DNA of 64,000 nucleotides from Sipunculus nudus. Its lineage: Eukaryota > Annelida > Sipuncula > Golfingiida > Sipunculidae. Where the stretch lies: contig CM049306.1 of assembly GCA_026874595.1 (NCBI GenBank), positions 57,790,019-57,854,018 on the forward strand, given 5' to 3'. Positions 43,946-56,419 of the stretch are shown in pieces. Both the position numbers and the translations under genes were made by a program. The notes beneath the pieces are model-generated. The model ran no database searches and was not told the DNA's origin. It saw only the letters and a list, made by a program, of their open reading frames with translations. How positions within the stretch are numbered: position 1 is the first letter of the stretch; every line of letters begins with the position of its first letter.

Positions 43946-46580
43946 GTGAGGAAACAACTATGCCGGGTTTCGGGAAGATCGTTCCAAGGGTCTCAGAGGA
44001 GTTCTCCGGAAACGAACGCGGCCATGTTAACCTTTTGAAGACAGCAGATCACTTTCTCTTCTGTATCTGTACCGTACCGCAAATGTGGAATAACAAGTCT
44101 GAGGACAAAAGCGGGCACATTAGCTCCAGTTTTGACCCCTCTTCATGTCATATATTTATACATATGTGTTTCAGAATATATATTGAACGAATCTAGATAA
44201 ATTATGACAACTTCATTCCCCCAACGGCATGTTTTACAAAAGTAAGAAAAGTTCTGAATAACACATATACTCAAATAACGTAATAGCCGATAATCTAAAT
44301 GCAGGGTTTGTCTGGAGCTGTGGTCAGTTATTACATACGCTGATAATGTATGTATTGTTGTGCCTGTGTAATAATACAGCGCGCCCGAACGCCAGACTTT
44401 TTTTCATGATTAAACGCTCCTAAGCGTTTCTGCGTCTATCTCCAAAAGGCAGATGAAGGATGTAACTGGAATTTGAAACACAGGTCCGAGTGTTTCGTCA
44501 TGGCGAAGGTCTTGATTAATTACCCTGTTTTAAATGAACGCACACTTACGTTGAAGTGTGTTGAAAGTTTGTTTACTCCCTTTTCGTAGAGGGCAGCACG
44601 GTTTATACCAGGTAGTCTTCTGCAAAGCGCGGTGCTGTTAAACCTTAAAAAGGTCTCCAGGTCCGGAAAGGGGATGGGTCGTTCGGGCTGCAAAACCTTG
44701 TCTGAAACCCTCTAAAAAAAAAAAAAGGGGGGGGGGGGGTCTGTTTACAACACCTGTGACATGCCGGATGGTTACTCTGTGATTTTGTATAGCGTTATGG
44801 TGAATGTTAAGCTGGGTATATAACACAATGAACTACATGTATGACAAGTTGAATGACATCCTGGATACCACTGTCAGGAACCAGTTAATCATTGACTGAT
44901 GGTAGGAACTGGTGTAAAATCATGTCCGATGATTGAAAGAAAACTAACGACCGATGATCATCTATTAATCAGTTATATAATGTACCTTCTTTATTACTAT
45001 GAATTTAAGTATTATATGGAAATATACTTAATATATTGACATAGTTAATCAAGTTAGACTTGTACATCACGCTGGAGGTTTAAGGCTGGTTTGTTGACCT
45101 GACACTTGTTAGCTGCACTTGTTCAGTTTGAATGCTGTCCGCTAGTTTTGTCTTGTTTTTATCCCGTCTTTATCTCTGACAAGATTAGAGTATTCTAGAT
45201 AATATGAATATCTTGCAGGTGCATACAATCGTTGGTGATCGATTATTCAAAAATACAATCATTTAACTGATTATGAAAGAAACGACCAATTATTGTATAA
45301 ATGGTTTAATTAGAACACCACAGCTAATCATGAGATCATGTGTTGTGCTACAATGTAACGATTCAGTAATATGGTTTCCCCCCCGGACTAAGTTACAATG
45401 GTATATAACCCTTGGAATATAAAATGGATTATGGTGTTCCAGATTACCTCCAAAATTTAATTAATTATTCTTGGTGTTACTCTAATCCACCACAAAAAAT
45501 ATCAATTCGTAACTTTCTGTGTTAAGTTGCTAAGAGGCAGAAGAACCAACGAACCAAGTAGAATAAATAATACATTCCTGGAGGAGGTATAGATATAATC
45601 TTTCAGGTATCCAACAGCAGCAAGGCGAAGTCGCCGGGCGGGGATGATGGTGGTGGTTGGCGGCGGGGGTGGTGGTTTGCGGCGGGGGTGGTGGTGGTGG
45701 GCGGGGATTGGGGTGGAGGTTGCGTTGGTTGTTTAGCGAACGGGTGAAAGTAATATAGTGGTAATTTGATATTTACCGGTCTGCGAGAGTTATAGGGATT
45801 TGCTCCCATCCTGTCATTACAATATGTGGTCTTTTTATTTTAATGTTATCTAGGATGAAACCACTTGTACTTATACCTTCCGCTAGGTGGCGATAGGTAT
45901 AATTGATAACCTTTGGCCATTCGTTTTGTTTGTTAGCAAGTTTATGCTAAACCGTTGGAACATATTTTGATGAAATTTTGTTAAGGATTGGAGAACACCC
46001 AACGAACAATCCAATATATTTTGAAAGCAATCTGAATCACCATAATGTGTTTAACGCAATCCCATTGTGACTTAAAGCTATTTCATTATCTCGGCTGAGC
46101 GCAAGAGCTGTTTATTGGTTTGTTGGGGGGGGGGGGGGGTTGTGGCGGTTATGTATTCAAATATGTATTATTCCGCAGTTCATATTACCACCCGAATCGA
46201 TGCCTCACTGTTTTGTTTGTGTGATTAAGGAATGGTAATTATCAGTAAATGCATATTAACATTTCCAAAGTGAATATTATTTTGCCATGTAGGGCTCGTC
46301 TCTAGTACGTATTGACAGAATACATGGTACATGTTATCAACCAAGTACAGGTATAATTCAGCCCAAGTCGTTCAAAGCGTAACTTTTTATTACGGGTTAA
46401 ATCGGCCCGGTGCACCAGGATCACCAGTCTTGAGTGCACTGAAGTTATAAGCGCACCGACAGACACGTACGGAGCCGATACAACTCTTATTAGCCGGGCT
46501 GTGATACAAACGAGGTATTTCAAAATGTCAGCATCTAGATATTTAAATGCGTGGTCGGTTGATTTTTACGGGCTAACCTT
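43946..46580. other. Intergenic, low-complexity patches only
   Basis: Contains a 'ggtctccaggtccggaaagg' repeat fragment with A12 and G14 tracts (44640-44745), a G-rich block (45635-45720) and another G tract near 46125-46138. No gene supported. Confidence 0.45.
45635..45720 (+). repeat. G-rich low-complexity block
   Basis: Repeats of 'ggcgggggtggtggt' and 'gggcggggattgggg' give several G3-G5 runs in under 90 bp, a pattern able to form G-quadruplexes. The Pro/Thr-rich frame on the minus strand is a by-product of composition. Confidence 0.75.
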
Positions 46581-46589
46581 AATAAACCT

Positions 46590-47060
46590 TAACTGGTCAT
46601 CATGGTAAATCATTCTCTTAATTGTCAGCGTTTATACTTATTTTTACTGGACAGCTTGGATGAAAAATTGCTTGTCTGATTGAAAAATATTATATTCGTA
46701 CCGGTCTGGAATGTAGTTTATGGGCTAATGTTTGTAAAAAATTATGGCTCTCTGGGGATAACATTTTAACTGGCCTACATTGAGGTTGATTTACGAGCCG
46801 GCTTTAAAACAATTTATGGTTGAACTTGTTCATAAACTATGGGTTAGCCAGGATAAGAGTTTACTGGTCAGCTTGTAAAAGAATTACTGGCCAGCCTAGA
46901 GAGATTTAAGGGCAGGCCTGTTGAACATTTCATGGACCAATATGATATAATATACTTTTCGGACTGGGCCAACCTGTTTTAATAATAATTTATCGACAGG
47001 TTTTAATAATAAAAATTAAATAATTAATAATTATTTATGAGCCAGCTTGGGCTAAATTAT
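46590..47060. repeat. Very degenerate minisatellite (~35-45 bp)
   Basis: Recurring 'actgg(t/c)cagct(t/g)', 'tttatggg' and 'aaaattat' phrases, for example around 46609, 46765, 46860 and 46885. Too diverged to set a unit exactly. Confidence 0.45.
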
Positions 47061-47723
47061 ATTGACCAATGACATTTTACACACACACACAAAAATGATC
47101 ACACCAGTTTCAAACAAAATGAAAATAAATGTCAAAAGAAAAATCAGGGTTTTTATTGGTCGACACAAGATCTAATCAGCGCAAAGCCTAAACACTGAAG
47201 AGAGTAAATCGTCATAACAAGGACATATATAAGGCCACCACGTGTTGCATATTTGTAAAAAACAATGGTCCCTGTAATGACAGCGCAAATTAAAATACAA
47301 ACTCAGTACAAATACAAACAACTCCCTCTCCGTGCGTTACAAGTCAACCAGCTGGCATCGGCGAACCGTCAAGCCTAACTATGTTTTATATTAAAAAATG
47401 TAACAGTTTTAAGATATTCATCGTAGCTGCGAGGCCAAAGAATTGATAAATTTTAATTTAGTATAAGGCTACCAATGGCGGGGCAGCTCCCATAAATAAC
47501 CCAAAATTGATTGTCTCAGTAACTGAACCGACAAACACATATTTGTACACCTACCTCTAAAACTGGAATGGCCGTTTAAATAGACTATATACATAGATTA
47601 ACATAGGAACCTCCAGCTTAACAATTATTGGGAGGTAGATAATTAATACGCGATTTCCTCTCATGAATTTCTGTAATAAAGTGAATATCTTGTTATATAA
47701 TACTCTAGTAGAAAGCGCGTGTA

Positions 47724-47729
47724 TTTATT
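47724..47729 (-). terminator. Candidate poly(A) signal of the mucin-like gene
   Basis: AATAAA on the minus strand 93 nt after the stop codon; the nearest canonical hexamer downstream of the coding end. Confidence 0.55.
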
Positions 47730-47821
47730 TCAAAGTATACCAGAGACTGAGCACTTGTAGGTGAATGCCTATTTATCACAATTTTGCTTAGTTGTGAATC
47801 TCTGTGAAAGTCCGGGCTAAT

Positions 47822-48030
47822 TTAAAAAAAATAATATAGACTATTATGACCATTAGCCATTTTAAAGTCTGTTTCCGGCGTCCTCAAGATGGAGGACAGC
47901 TGTACATCCGGAACTGCGCAGCTGAAGTCGTTGATCTTGTAGTCCACAAGACGATATCCCAGATTTCGTTTGGTGTCTTCCAGGTAATGTTCACCGTTGA
48001 AATCGGTCGCTTTCCAGTTCGGTGCGCCGG
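47822..48030 (-). CDS. Mucin-like gene, terminal exon
   Basis: Codes (A)GAPNWKATDFNGEHYLEDTK, then RNLGYRLVDYKINDFSCAVP and a 28-residue tail ending NSLYYFF before TAA. Acceptor tacacag. One Cys. The phase completes the G carried over from the previous exon. Confidence 0.78.
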
Positions 48031-51000
48031 CTGTGTATGACATAAAAATGAGATCAATAGAAAAAGTTAAGATATATTTTAAGTTATATCTTAAATTAAT
48101 CTTATCAATATATCATTGGTCCCCTTAGAGCGACAAGACTAGGAACTTTTAATGCCCTTGGATCTTTACCCTTGATAAGGGCAAAACACGCTAGCCCGGG
48201 CGGCACGCGTTGTGGAATCGCTGTGGAATATTGAGAACTTTTGTGGTATTTTACATGTTTGTCTGAGAAATATACCCCTGTTTAGCGTAAATTTTGATAA
48301 AATAGTCATGTTTTTACTTGGTGTACAATAATTTTGATTTAATATATCTACAATATGTATCTATGTGAACATATATGAATTTAATTTACAAATAAAAGAA
48401 TTATATATAAACATGCATATGCCTATATACAAGTGTCATAAATGTTATATTTATTTATATATTTAAGTATACATATACATATGGTAAAATTAAATGCGTT
48501 TTACTAGAGTTTCGACAGACCCAATACATATTTACAAGATATTTGCTGCCACAATCGCTCCGGGAGCGATTGATGAAACTTGCCGTCTGCGTCAGTGTGT
48601 ATTGTCATATTACAGGAAAGCAATATTCTTTTACGCTGCCGCCCACGCCAGTGTGTTTTGGCCTTTATTTTCAGGCGTTTGTGCATGGGTTCACGATCCT
48701 TTATGTTTTCAAGACATGAGGGGGATGTCACCCACAAACAGTACGACCGTAATGCCTGCTGGAGGATACGCAGGGTTTCAAACACTGCAAGTGCAGGTAT
48801 GGAGCATGGGTCAGGAAAGGAACCAATAAGTTTTGAAGAGGAAACGGATAAAGTGGCGTGCCCGGTACCTAGGATTATTTCCCTGAGGTATTTGCTTAAC
48901 TGCGTACGAGTCCAATTGTGTGACGTACTAATATGTATATATCAGGAATTTACTGCATTCACTTTACAGGCCATTAGTATAATGTATTTTACATATTTTA
49001 TATCGAACAGTACCAAAGGCATGTCAGGGCTAAGGGTATGTACCGTGCGTGTTTCCTTTTTTAATTAGGAACTTACCAAGAACACCCATGGCATTATCAG
49101 TGATTTTTTGTGAGCCTCTGACTTCCATGATAAGGGTTCTGTAGCCGTTGATCTGGACTTTGTGGATTATTATGCTTGGTCCCGCTTCTGTTGTGATGAG
49201 GACGTTCTCTGGTGTCACCCACACCCTCGTGTTACGCTGAGTTGCTCCCCACCGGTACACACGTCTGTTGATGCGCATGCCGTACTTGGTGACGTAAACA
49301 TGGACCCGGGGTCCAGCGAACACCTCCACGCCGTACAGAATCAGGCTGCCGTCCCCGATATGTGAGGTGTGTACACGTGCCCGGATATCAATTCCTTAAA
49401 TTGAGAAAAATAAATGCAGAATATTTGTTATATATTATAATATATGCTGATGAAATAGCGAATTAATCTAATTATATATTGGTATGCATGGATAAATAGT
49501 TCGAATATCAAACGGTGGAGCCAAAATATAAAACAGGGACATAACAATGGCGGAGCCAGAGGATAAGGCAGTGGCAGGAGACGAGGTTACTAAAGAAAAA
49601 AAATCATCAGGAGACAGGCTGGGCCAGAGGAAAAGAGAGTAGCATTAAACAGGCAAGATCAGAGAAAAAGAAAGGGTGACAGGCGGGACCAGAGGGAAAG
49701 AAAGTGTCAGGAGACAGGCGGGACCAGAGGGATAGAAAGTGTCAGGAGACAGGCAGGACCAGAGGGAAAGAAAGTGTCAGAAGACAGGCGGGGCCAAAGG
49801 AAAAGAAAATGTGCAATAGACAGGCGGAGCCAAAAGAGGGGCAGAAAAATATCAGTAATACCAGAAAGGCATTGTTAATGTGGTTGTTATGTACTCAAGT
49901 CGTAATGTCAATACCTGCATCCTTGAGCGCTCTGTACCAGCCCTGGTTACCAGTATGAGGCCAGTCGAGGCAAACCAACTGCTCATCGCTGTAGGACGAG
50001 GCCAACGGCAGCGCGAACACTGATAACAGAAAAAGATAACATCATGTAGACAGCAGCAGTGACACAGAAAATGGTAACCTCATTAGGATAAACAAAATAG
50101 CTTAAAACGACCAACCAGCTTAACGTTCACACGTTCGATTGATGTCTCTAATCTCGTGAATGAAACATAAATATGTATCTAACTATATTATGTGGGGCAC
50201 TGCTTTTGCAGTGAACCTTAAAATTCAACGCTCATTAATTTTCATGAATAACAATAGCGTACTTACAGACCAGAGGGGTAGTATCTTTGGACCTCGGCTC
50301 TTTAGCGTGAATAATATCGAAATCGGCCTCTGATGTTGGTTCTTTAGGCTCAGTCGGTGCCTCTGTTGCGTCAACAGGTGGCTCGGTTGGTTTCTCTGTT
50401 GTTTCGACCGGGGGCTCAGTTGGTGCCTCAGTAGGTGCGTCTGTCGGCTCGACGGGAGGCTCAGTTGGTGCGTCTGTCGGCTCGACAGGAGGCTCAGTTG
50501 GTGCCTCAGTTGGTGCGTCTGTTGGCTCGACAGGAGGCTCAGTTGGTGCCTCTGTCGGCTCTACAGGTGCCTCGGTTGGTGCGTCTGTCGGGTCAACAGG
50601 AGGCTCAGTTGGTGCCTCAGTAAATGCCTCTGTTGGTTCTACAGGTTGCTCTGTTGGTGCCTCTGCCGGTGTCATTGTTGGCTCTGCTGGTGCTTCGGTG
50701 GGTTCCTCTGTGACTTCACCGCTGGACGGATCTGTGATCTCACCGCTGGACGGTTCTGTTACTTCGCCACTTGCTGTGACAGGAGCATCGGTGGCCCCCT
50801 CGCCGCTCTCTGTCACCTCTCCGCTCCCACCAGACGTCACGTCGCCACTGCCTGTAACTGGGGCATCTGTGACTTCGCCACTCGACGCCGTTGACGGCTC
50901 CTCGCCGCTTGATTCGGGCTCCCCGGACACTGCCTCCTCTCCTGACTGGCCACTCTCTGTTGGTTGAACTGTCCCTGATCCACCATCAACCGTTGATCCC

Positions 51001-54000
51001 GAGTCAACTTCACCTGATCCCGAGTCCTCATCTTCTTCACTAGAACTGTCTTGGTTAAAATCTGCAACAGAACCATTTGCCTTATCACACAACACAGTAT
51101 ATCATCATGGTATGGCAAAAGACCGGACCTGTTAATATAAAGCCTGTCTGTTCATCAAAGGGTTATTAGGCCAAAATGAGAACCACCGCCCGCGTCAATT
51201 TTAACCCCCGCATTAAACAATTTCATTTAGATTTTCATCTTTTGGAAAATAAAATAATACAATTTTGATACGATTTCCTTTGTTATGTAGTGCTTTTTTT
51301 GCCTTAGGTTTATTTAGCAGACTTGCACCATAGGACCAGTGGAAACGGTAACCTTCTGTAAGTGAATGAAAGGGCTGTACTCTGTGTTCCTTGATACCCA
51401 TCGACTGAGGTTTATTTAGGTGTCCTTATCATAATGGCATATTGTTTGTTCTTCGGCTGGTATATCTGTCATTACTTTTTCTTGGTCTTTTTCATATTGA
51501 ATATCAGGTTAGGACATTGAACTCATAGTTTCCTTCGAGGGGAGCAACCAAGTATTATCAAAGAGTTTACGTTAATCGGTGCTGGTAAGGCAATCTGGCT
51601 ACAACAAAACGTGTCTGTACTGCTGGTCGTGCCTGAACTGTTACAGTCGTAACAACAGGTTTTCTGTTGCAATACAAAATTATCCATCCGCCGTCAAATT
51701 TATCTTAATGCTAAAAGAAATTTTGGAGCTTTAATCAATAGAAGTAAAAAAAAACACGCATTAAACGTTATTTGGTATATATTCTTGCAACAACAGTCAA
51801 GTCTGACAATTTTAACGAACTTGAATTACAGCCACACCAGTTCAGTAACAAAACACGCTTTGATGATGAACTAATCCGGCCACAGCAGACGGTTTATAAC
51901 GTGAAATGCCCATTGTCTTTTGGAAATTGGATGTTGGCGCTATAATTCTTTACGAAACTCCGCTTTCCAATTTGCTATAAGATGTGTCTTTTTATAGGAT
52001 ACTGAACAGAAAAAGCTTATTTCAGAATTATGTTTCGAGGCAGGTACCCAGTTTGTCATTAGATGAAACTCTGATCAAGATCTGCATACATGGCTGCAAC
52101 GAGCCATTGAAACACATTCAGTGCCAATGTGCTTTTACATGCTGCACCTATTCTTTGCAGGATACACCTTATATGTTCAATAGGTCTTGTACCTATAATT
52201 TGGGTATGAGGACGTTCTAAATTCAATGAGAGACGGGTATAACAAAAAAATCATGGTAGGTCAGCCTGTGGGCTATATGTCACTTGGCTCTCTGCATCGA
52301 TTTATATTATTTACAGTCAAATTAAACCAATCATGAACAGGAGAATAATAGTTTCCTATATAAAAGATTACTACTTTTACATGGATGTTAACATAAAATC
52401 ACGTTCATGGCATGTGTTCTGTAGGTTTCATGGACAAAACCATTTTCGTTTTAACACATTATATATAGTTGATAAAATGCAAAACATTTTCTTGAACATC
52501 TCTTTCGAAAACAACGTCGGCCATGATGTGTCGGTTGACACAATGAAAAATTTCTATTCTTCATTATTGTTGCAAATCAGGGCAAAACATTCCACATTAA
52601 ATCTAACCCTGATACTAAATTTAACCGACACTTATATGTCCGCGCAGTCTGAATGAGGGACAACCTGTTCAAACCAACCATACTTTGGTCGTCCGGTGGC
52701 ATTGCTTTAACAATCACTGCAAAAAGAACATACAATGTTTATGGTAACCACAGAGTTACATAGTATACAAGGTTTGTTTTACTAAATACTAGTGTTTAAG
52801 TTATCTTTATACGGCTAGACAGAATTCACACCAAGCTTTCAACTCCTTTAAGTCACACGAAGTGATAGCAATGTTTATTTCACAGTGGCATCGAAATAGG
52901 ACAGGAAAGAGACAAAAAAAATTTTCATTTGAGGCCTTGGACCAGTTTTTATTCTTATCGGGTTTTCTAGATAGCAGTTACATTCATCAGAATCTAGTCT
53001 GTCAGCAAAGAGATCCAGTGTTTATTGTGTCGTGTAGTGGGTAGGTTAACACTCCTTGTGTGGGCGCGATGTTTTCTTAAATTGCCAGTGTCCAAGATAT
53101 AAATCCATTGACGCCATTGATACACCCACCTTTACCATACGTACCTCAATAAAAAGTCCATCATTGACATTGATACACCGACAGTAACCATACGTACTCG
53201 AAAATAGTATAGTAAAGCTATAATGATACACCCGCCGTTACGGTTACCACATCTACTACAAAACAGTCCATCAACGACACGGTAACAGGAACCGTTACCA
53301 TACACAATCCAAAAGACAAGTCCGTTCGCGCCATTATTAAACCCATCTTTGCCACACATACTAAAAACCACAAGCACATTCCCGCCATTGGTACATCCGA
53401 CTTTACCATACATACTCCAAAATAGTCCAACACCGACATTGATACACATACGATATATCATACATACTCCAAAACACAAGTACATTCGCGGCACTGATAC
53501 ACCCAACGTTACCATAGACACTCAAAAATAGAAATGGATGTACTTTAAAACATTGATACACCCACCCCATACATACTTTTATTTGTTGTTAATTGCTGAC
53601 CTCATCAGGAAGGTTATCAATTTAAAACCTCTTCACTCAATATACAATTAATACGGAAAAATACATTTAAAACATTCAGTACGAACATACGTGAGCACGC
53701 GTATACCCTACGAACAAGAACATAAATAATCCGATATTGTGCTTATATACTGGATTCAAATTCACTGTCGAAATTCTCTGGAGACAAGCAGAACATCAAG
53801 GTACCAAAGAAAGATCATTACATCATTGAGTCAGAGGAGAATCCTTTATATTTTCATCAGAAGAAATAAATTTAGGAACATCATGTTAAGTTTACTAACA
53901 GGTAAGCACTGGTTTTCCATTGACATGTGTTCCAATGTACAACTGCACAGCTTCGAGCTGCCGGGCACCGCTGGTGTCATTCTCAATGCAGACAGAATGT

Positions 54001-54961
54001 ATATATCTATGAATGCCAAGAATACGACCGCTGCCTACATTCATTCACAAAGCAGGCTTTTACGCCAAAATCAAGCTAATTCGCTTGAGAAATTAAAATT
54101 TAATTACAAAAATTAAGTAAATGGGGCAAATATAGAGTATGCATCGACTACAATCTTTCAAAACATAACCAACAGAAGGTATTTGTCCGTGAAACATATT
54201 TTATATATTGATAAACCTGTCGATCTGTTTTGCGGTGTCATATCCGTGACGCGGTATTGTAATTTAAACAGAAACCTTTATGCACGTGCTTCCTTGAATC
54301 GTTTATGTGATACATCTGTTTACATAACTGTTGAAGTTGGAAATGCAACGTGATAGTACAGCGACACTCGTTGTGGTCATTGCAACATTATGCAAACGGA
54401 TTACCTGGATGAATTGGGGGATTGACCGTTATTGAATGCTGACATAAGACATGAGTGCCAAGGGATCCAGGATCACATGTTGTTCACATTTTAAAATTTT
54501 ACTGACCATGCTAGTTGGTCAGGACTGGTCAAATGTCAGGTCAAATATGCTTTAATCCGGCAATGACAGCAGAGTTTATTCATATGCACAATAGCCATCA
54601 TAACCCAGCGCTGGAGGTTGTTTTGGTGTAAGAACACTGGGTTCAATGGCTCAGTAGACTATTCCACTGTGTAAAAACTGTCCCTCGAGTGCTCTGGTGA
54701 AGCTATGAAATTGATAGCAGAAAAAATTGGTCAAATCGTTACTCATGGCCAAAGATGTTTGCGTCCATGCAATAGGTCCAAAGTCCTATAAGAGAATTCT
54801 GACTGTGAAAACGGCGAATAAAGGTAATATAGTTATAAAAAATAAGTGTGAAATATTTCACCCTGTAATACTTGATGATACTCACAAAGATTGAGGTCAT
54901 TGGCGATCACGTGACTAGACTCCCCTTCAGGTGCACTTAGCGGGAATGGTTCTGGAACGTG
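47822..54961 (-). CDS. Mucin/proteoglycan-like gene, 3' portion (5 exons to the stop; 5' end not found)
   Basis: Five minus-strand exons (76+795+105+318+209 nt) join in phase into 500 residues ending in a stop at 47822. The first part is an acidic, Ser-Gly-rich stretch with glycosaminoglycan-attachment-like motifs (DSGSGE), followed by ~140 residues of Thr/Pro/Glu repeats of the type PVEPTDAPTEAPTEP, a probable O-glycosylated stalk. The last ~210 residues form a beta-rich, Cys-poor (two Cys) domain. A GVLG near its end loosely recalls the C-terminal/VWD-like module of inter-alpha-trypsin inhibitor heavy chains, but this resemblance is weak and I do not assign a family. A secreted or surface protein is inferred; no signal peptide was found because the N-terminus lies upstream, probably beyond 55 kb. 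Confidence 0.72.
48040..49070. other. Intron of the mucin-like gene with unassigned overlapping frames
   Basis: Two overlapping plus-strand frames (48494-48829 and 48580-49068, up to 162 codons) and one minus-strand frame cover the same relatively GC-rich patch (48490-48850). None has recognisable domains; three open frames over one patch points to base composition or a decayed insertion rather than a gene. Confidence 0.4.
49077..49394 (-). CDS. Mucin-like gene, main C-terminal domain exon
   Basis: Codes (G)IDIRARVHTSHIGDGSLILY and 86 further residues ending AMGVLG. Alternating hydrophobic segments (RVHVYVTKYGM, TRVWVTPENVLITT, SIIIHKVQI) suggest a beta-sandwich. There are no Cys. Acceptor aatttaag, donor gtaagt; phase 1 in and out. 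Sense of the frame is supported by the absence of stops over 318 nt and matching phases. Confidence 0.8.
49540..49845 (+). repeat. Minisatellite, ~35-bp unit, about seven copies
   Basis: Units of 'gtgtcaggagacaggcggga' + 'ccagagggaaagaaa', purine-rich on the plus strand, wholly within the intron between the last two domain exons of the mucin-like gene. Central units (49675-49790) are nearly identical, outer ones diverged. Confidence 0.9.
49915..50019 (-). CDS. Mucin-like gene, penultimate-but-one exon
   Basis: Codes (L)FALPLASSYSDEQLVCLDWP HTGNQGWYRALKDAG. Acceptor ttatcag, donor gtattg; phase 1 in and out. Holds one of the two C-terminal Cys and opens the globular part after the repeat stalk. 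Confidence 0.78.
50267..51061 (-). CDS. Mucin-like gene, large Ser/Gly/Glu then Thr/Pro/Glu repeat exon
   Basis: A 795-nt exon open throughout. The N-terminal half is Ser-Gly/Glu-rich (SSSEEDEDSGSGEVDSGS and several SSGEVT units). The C-terminal half is repeats of EPPVEPTDAPTEA-like units of 11-15 residues. It ends EPRSKDTTPLV before donor gtaagt; acceptor gttgcag. Codon-level repetition indicates internal unit duplication. Expected to be extended, acidic and heavily O-glycosylated. Confidence 0.85.
51062..54885. other. Largest intron of the mucin-like gene
   Basis: 3.8 kb. Carries a minisatellite (53060-53575) and three plus-strand frames of 78-125 codons (51984-52220, 52333-52656, 53739-54116) without starts or splice sites that would make a gene. 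Confidence 0.45.
53060..53575. repeat. Degenerate minisatellite, ~66-70-bp unit, about seven copies
   Basis: Recurring 'cattgatacacc.ac', 'ttaccata.atactc.aaaa' and 'gtccat..cgccatt' phrases from 53105 to 53570. Low-complexity minus-strand frames across it are by-products. Confidence 0.8.
54886..54961 (-). CDS. Mucin-like gene, most upstream exon recognised
   Basis: Codes HVPEPFPLSAPEGESSHVIA NDLNL plus one base. Acceptor gattacag, donor gtgagt, and the phase fits the large exon downstream. Supported by splice sites and open frame, not by homology. Confidence 0.55.
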
Positions 54962-54999
54962 CTGTAATCGAAGGAAAGTCAAGTTTAGTTAGAATGCTC

Positions 55000-56415
55000 A
55001 AATATTTTCAAATTTTATGGATTTGTTTTCATAAACACAGTTCAATATAAACTATTGCCGTTGAATATTCATAACGTGGGGATTTGTGTTAAGAGTGCTG
55101 CATTTAAAGGTTTTAGGTAACACCGTAATAGATCATTGGTCTGGGATAGGGACTGGTGACACTTGGTGTAGATTCTCCTCCGCAGCTCACATGCCTCGTC
55201 CCTTGACCTAATTAAACAAATAACCCTCGCGTTTACAAACAAGAATACAAGGTCAGTCGGTAATGGGAATGTTTCCATGTAGGATGTGTTCTTCAAATGA
55301 AATAAACAACAACAAAGCAATTTGGTTTTAGATCACCCAAATGGCCAAAATATCTGTCCGAATTCAGAACAGAATGTCATTCTGGTGCGATATCTTACAA
55401 GCATACATTTTCCCGTCTATGGCTCAGGGAGGATTCGAATACCAGACACGACTTCTTGTCTAATTTTACCCACTCAAGATCACGGACTTGGCTTTCTTTA
55501 TGAGAAAACTACAACCCAAACATACACATTTCACAAATATAGGCTAATTTACCTCTAACATTAGTAAGCGTTACGCGACGGGTGGACCACGATGGCTGCA
55601 CTCATGATTATTCATAATATGAATACAGGGGCTGATCCATGATTTTATCCAAGAACGTACACCCAGTTCTAATTTATGTCACTTGTAAGGGCAAATATGT
55701 GATAAAGGTCATTCTTAAAAATGATTTTTTTTAAATATGAAAATAGTGAAATTGAATAAAGTTATTAAAATAATCATAATAACACATTTTAGGATTAAAT
55801 ACGTGATATATAATTATCTTAATATCCTACCATAGAAATGCAATTCTAATAAACAAGGGGTACAGCCCTAAACATTCATCACGCACATTCCTTTCAACAC
55901 CTGCAAACGTCTGATCATAAGACAGGTATCCAATTTGTTTTTCACAAAATATAATTTTCCATGAAAATATAATAGGAAAGTAATCAAACACAAAACCCAA
56001 ACCACTAGGCCTAAACCAGGCACATGTGCCGAAAATAAAGGTATATGCCTTAAATCAGTCTTAAGTTATCTAGGCATAATGATGCCTTCCTTTATATATA
56101 TAGATATATATATGTACATGCAATATCAATCGATAGCCCCTTCTTGATATCAAGAAAAATAATGAGACAAATGCAATCTGAAGGGGTAACTGATGTAGAA
56201 ACGAGGTGAGTCGCGTCTAACAGTCCTTTGACCTGGGAGTGACGCGGAATTTCCAGTCATGGGGGTTGCCTGATATTCTAGTGAACATAATGGTTGAAAA
56301 ATTGGATAAGTTAGGCAAAGCAGCAAATATATGAAAAAAAAAAATAAATATATGAAAATAAAGTTAAATAAAAGAAAGCTATTTTACTTTTTTATATTAA
56401 ATTTTAATAGCAGCT
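55000..56415. other. No gene recognised; possible but unproven upstream exon of the mucin-like gene
   Basis: A minus-strand stretch at about 55110-55203 reads RDEACELRRRIYTKCHQSLS and onward with an AG before it. No donor in the phase needed by the exon at 54886 was found, so it is not called. Confidence 0.3.
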
Positions 56416-56419
56416 TTTA

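Noticed and set aside
45603-45809. Pro/Thr-rich minus-strand frame resembling a structural protein
   Set aside because: Created by the G-rich low-complexity block; no splice or start support.
48580-49068. 162-codon plus-strand frame, the longest apart from the mucin exon
   Set aside because: Overlaps other open frames and runs close to a real minus-strand exon; no domain or codon pattern typical of a gene.
53132-53521. 129-codon minus-strand frame with Val/Gly/Tyr repeats
   Set aside because: Reads through the ~68-bp minisatellite; repeat unit length is not a multiple of three throughout.
55110-55203. Possible upstream exon of the mucin-like gene (RDEACELRRRIYTKCHQSLS)
   Set aside because: No donor in the phase required by the next exon and a weak acceptor; Cys-containing but unidentifiable.
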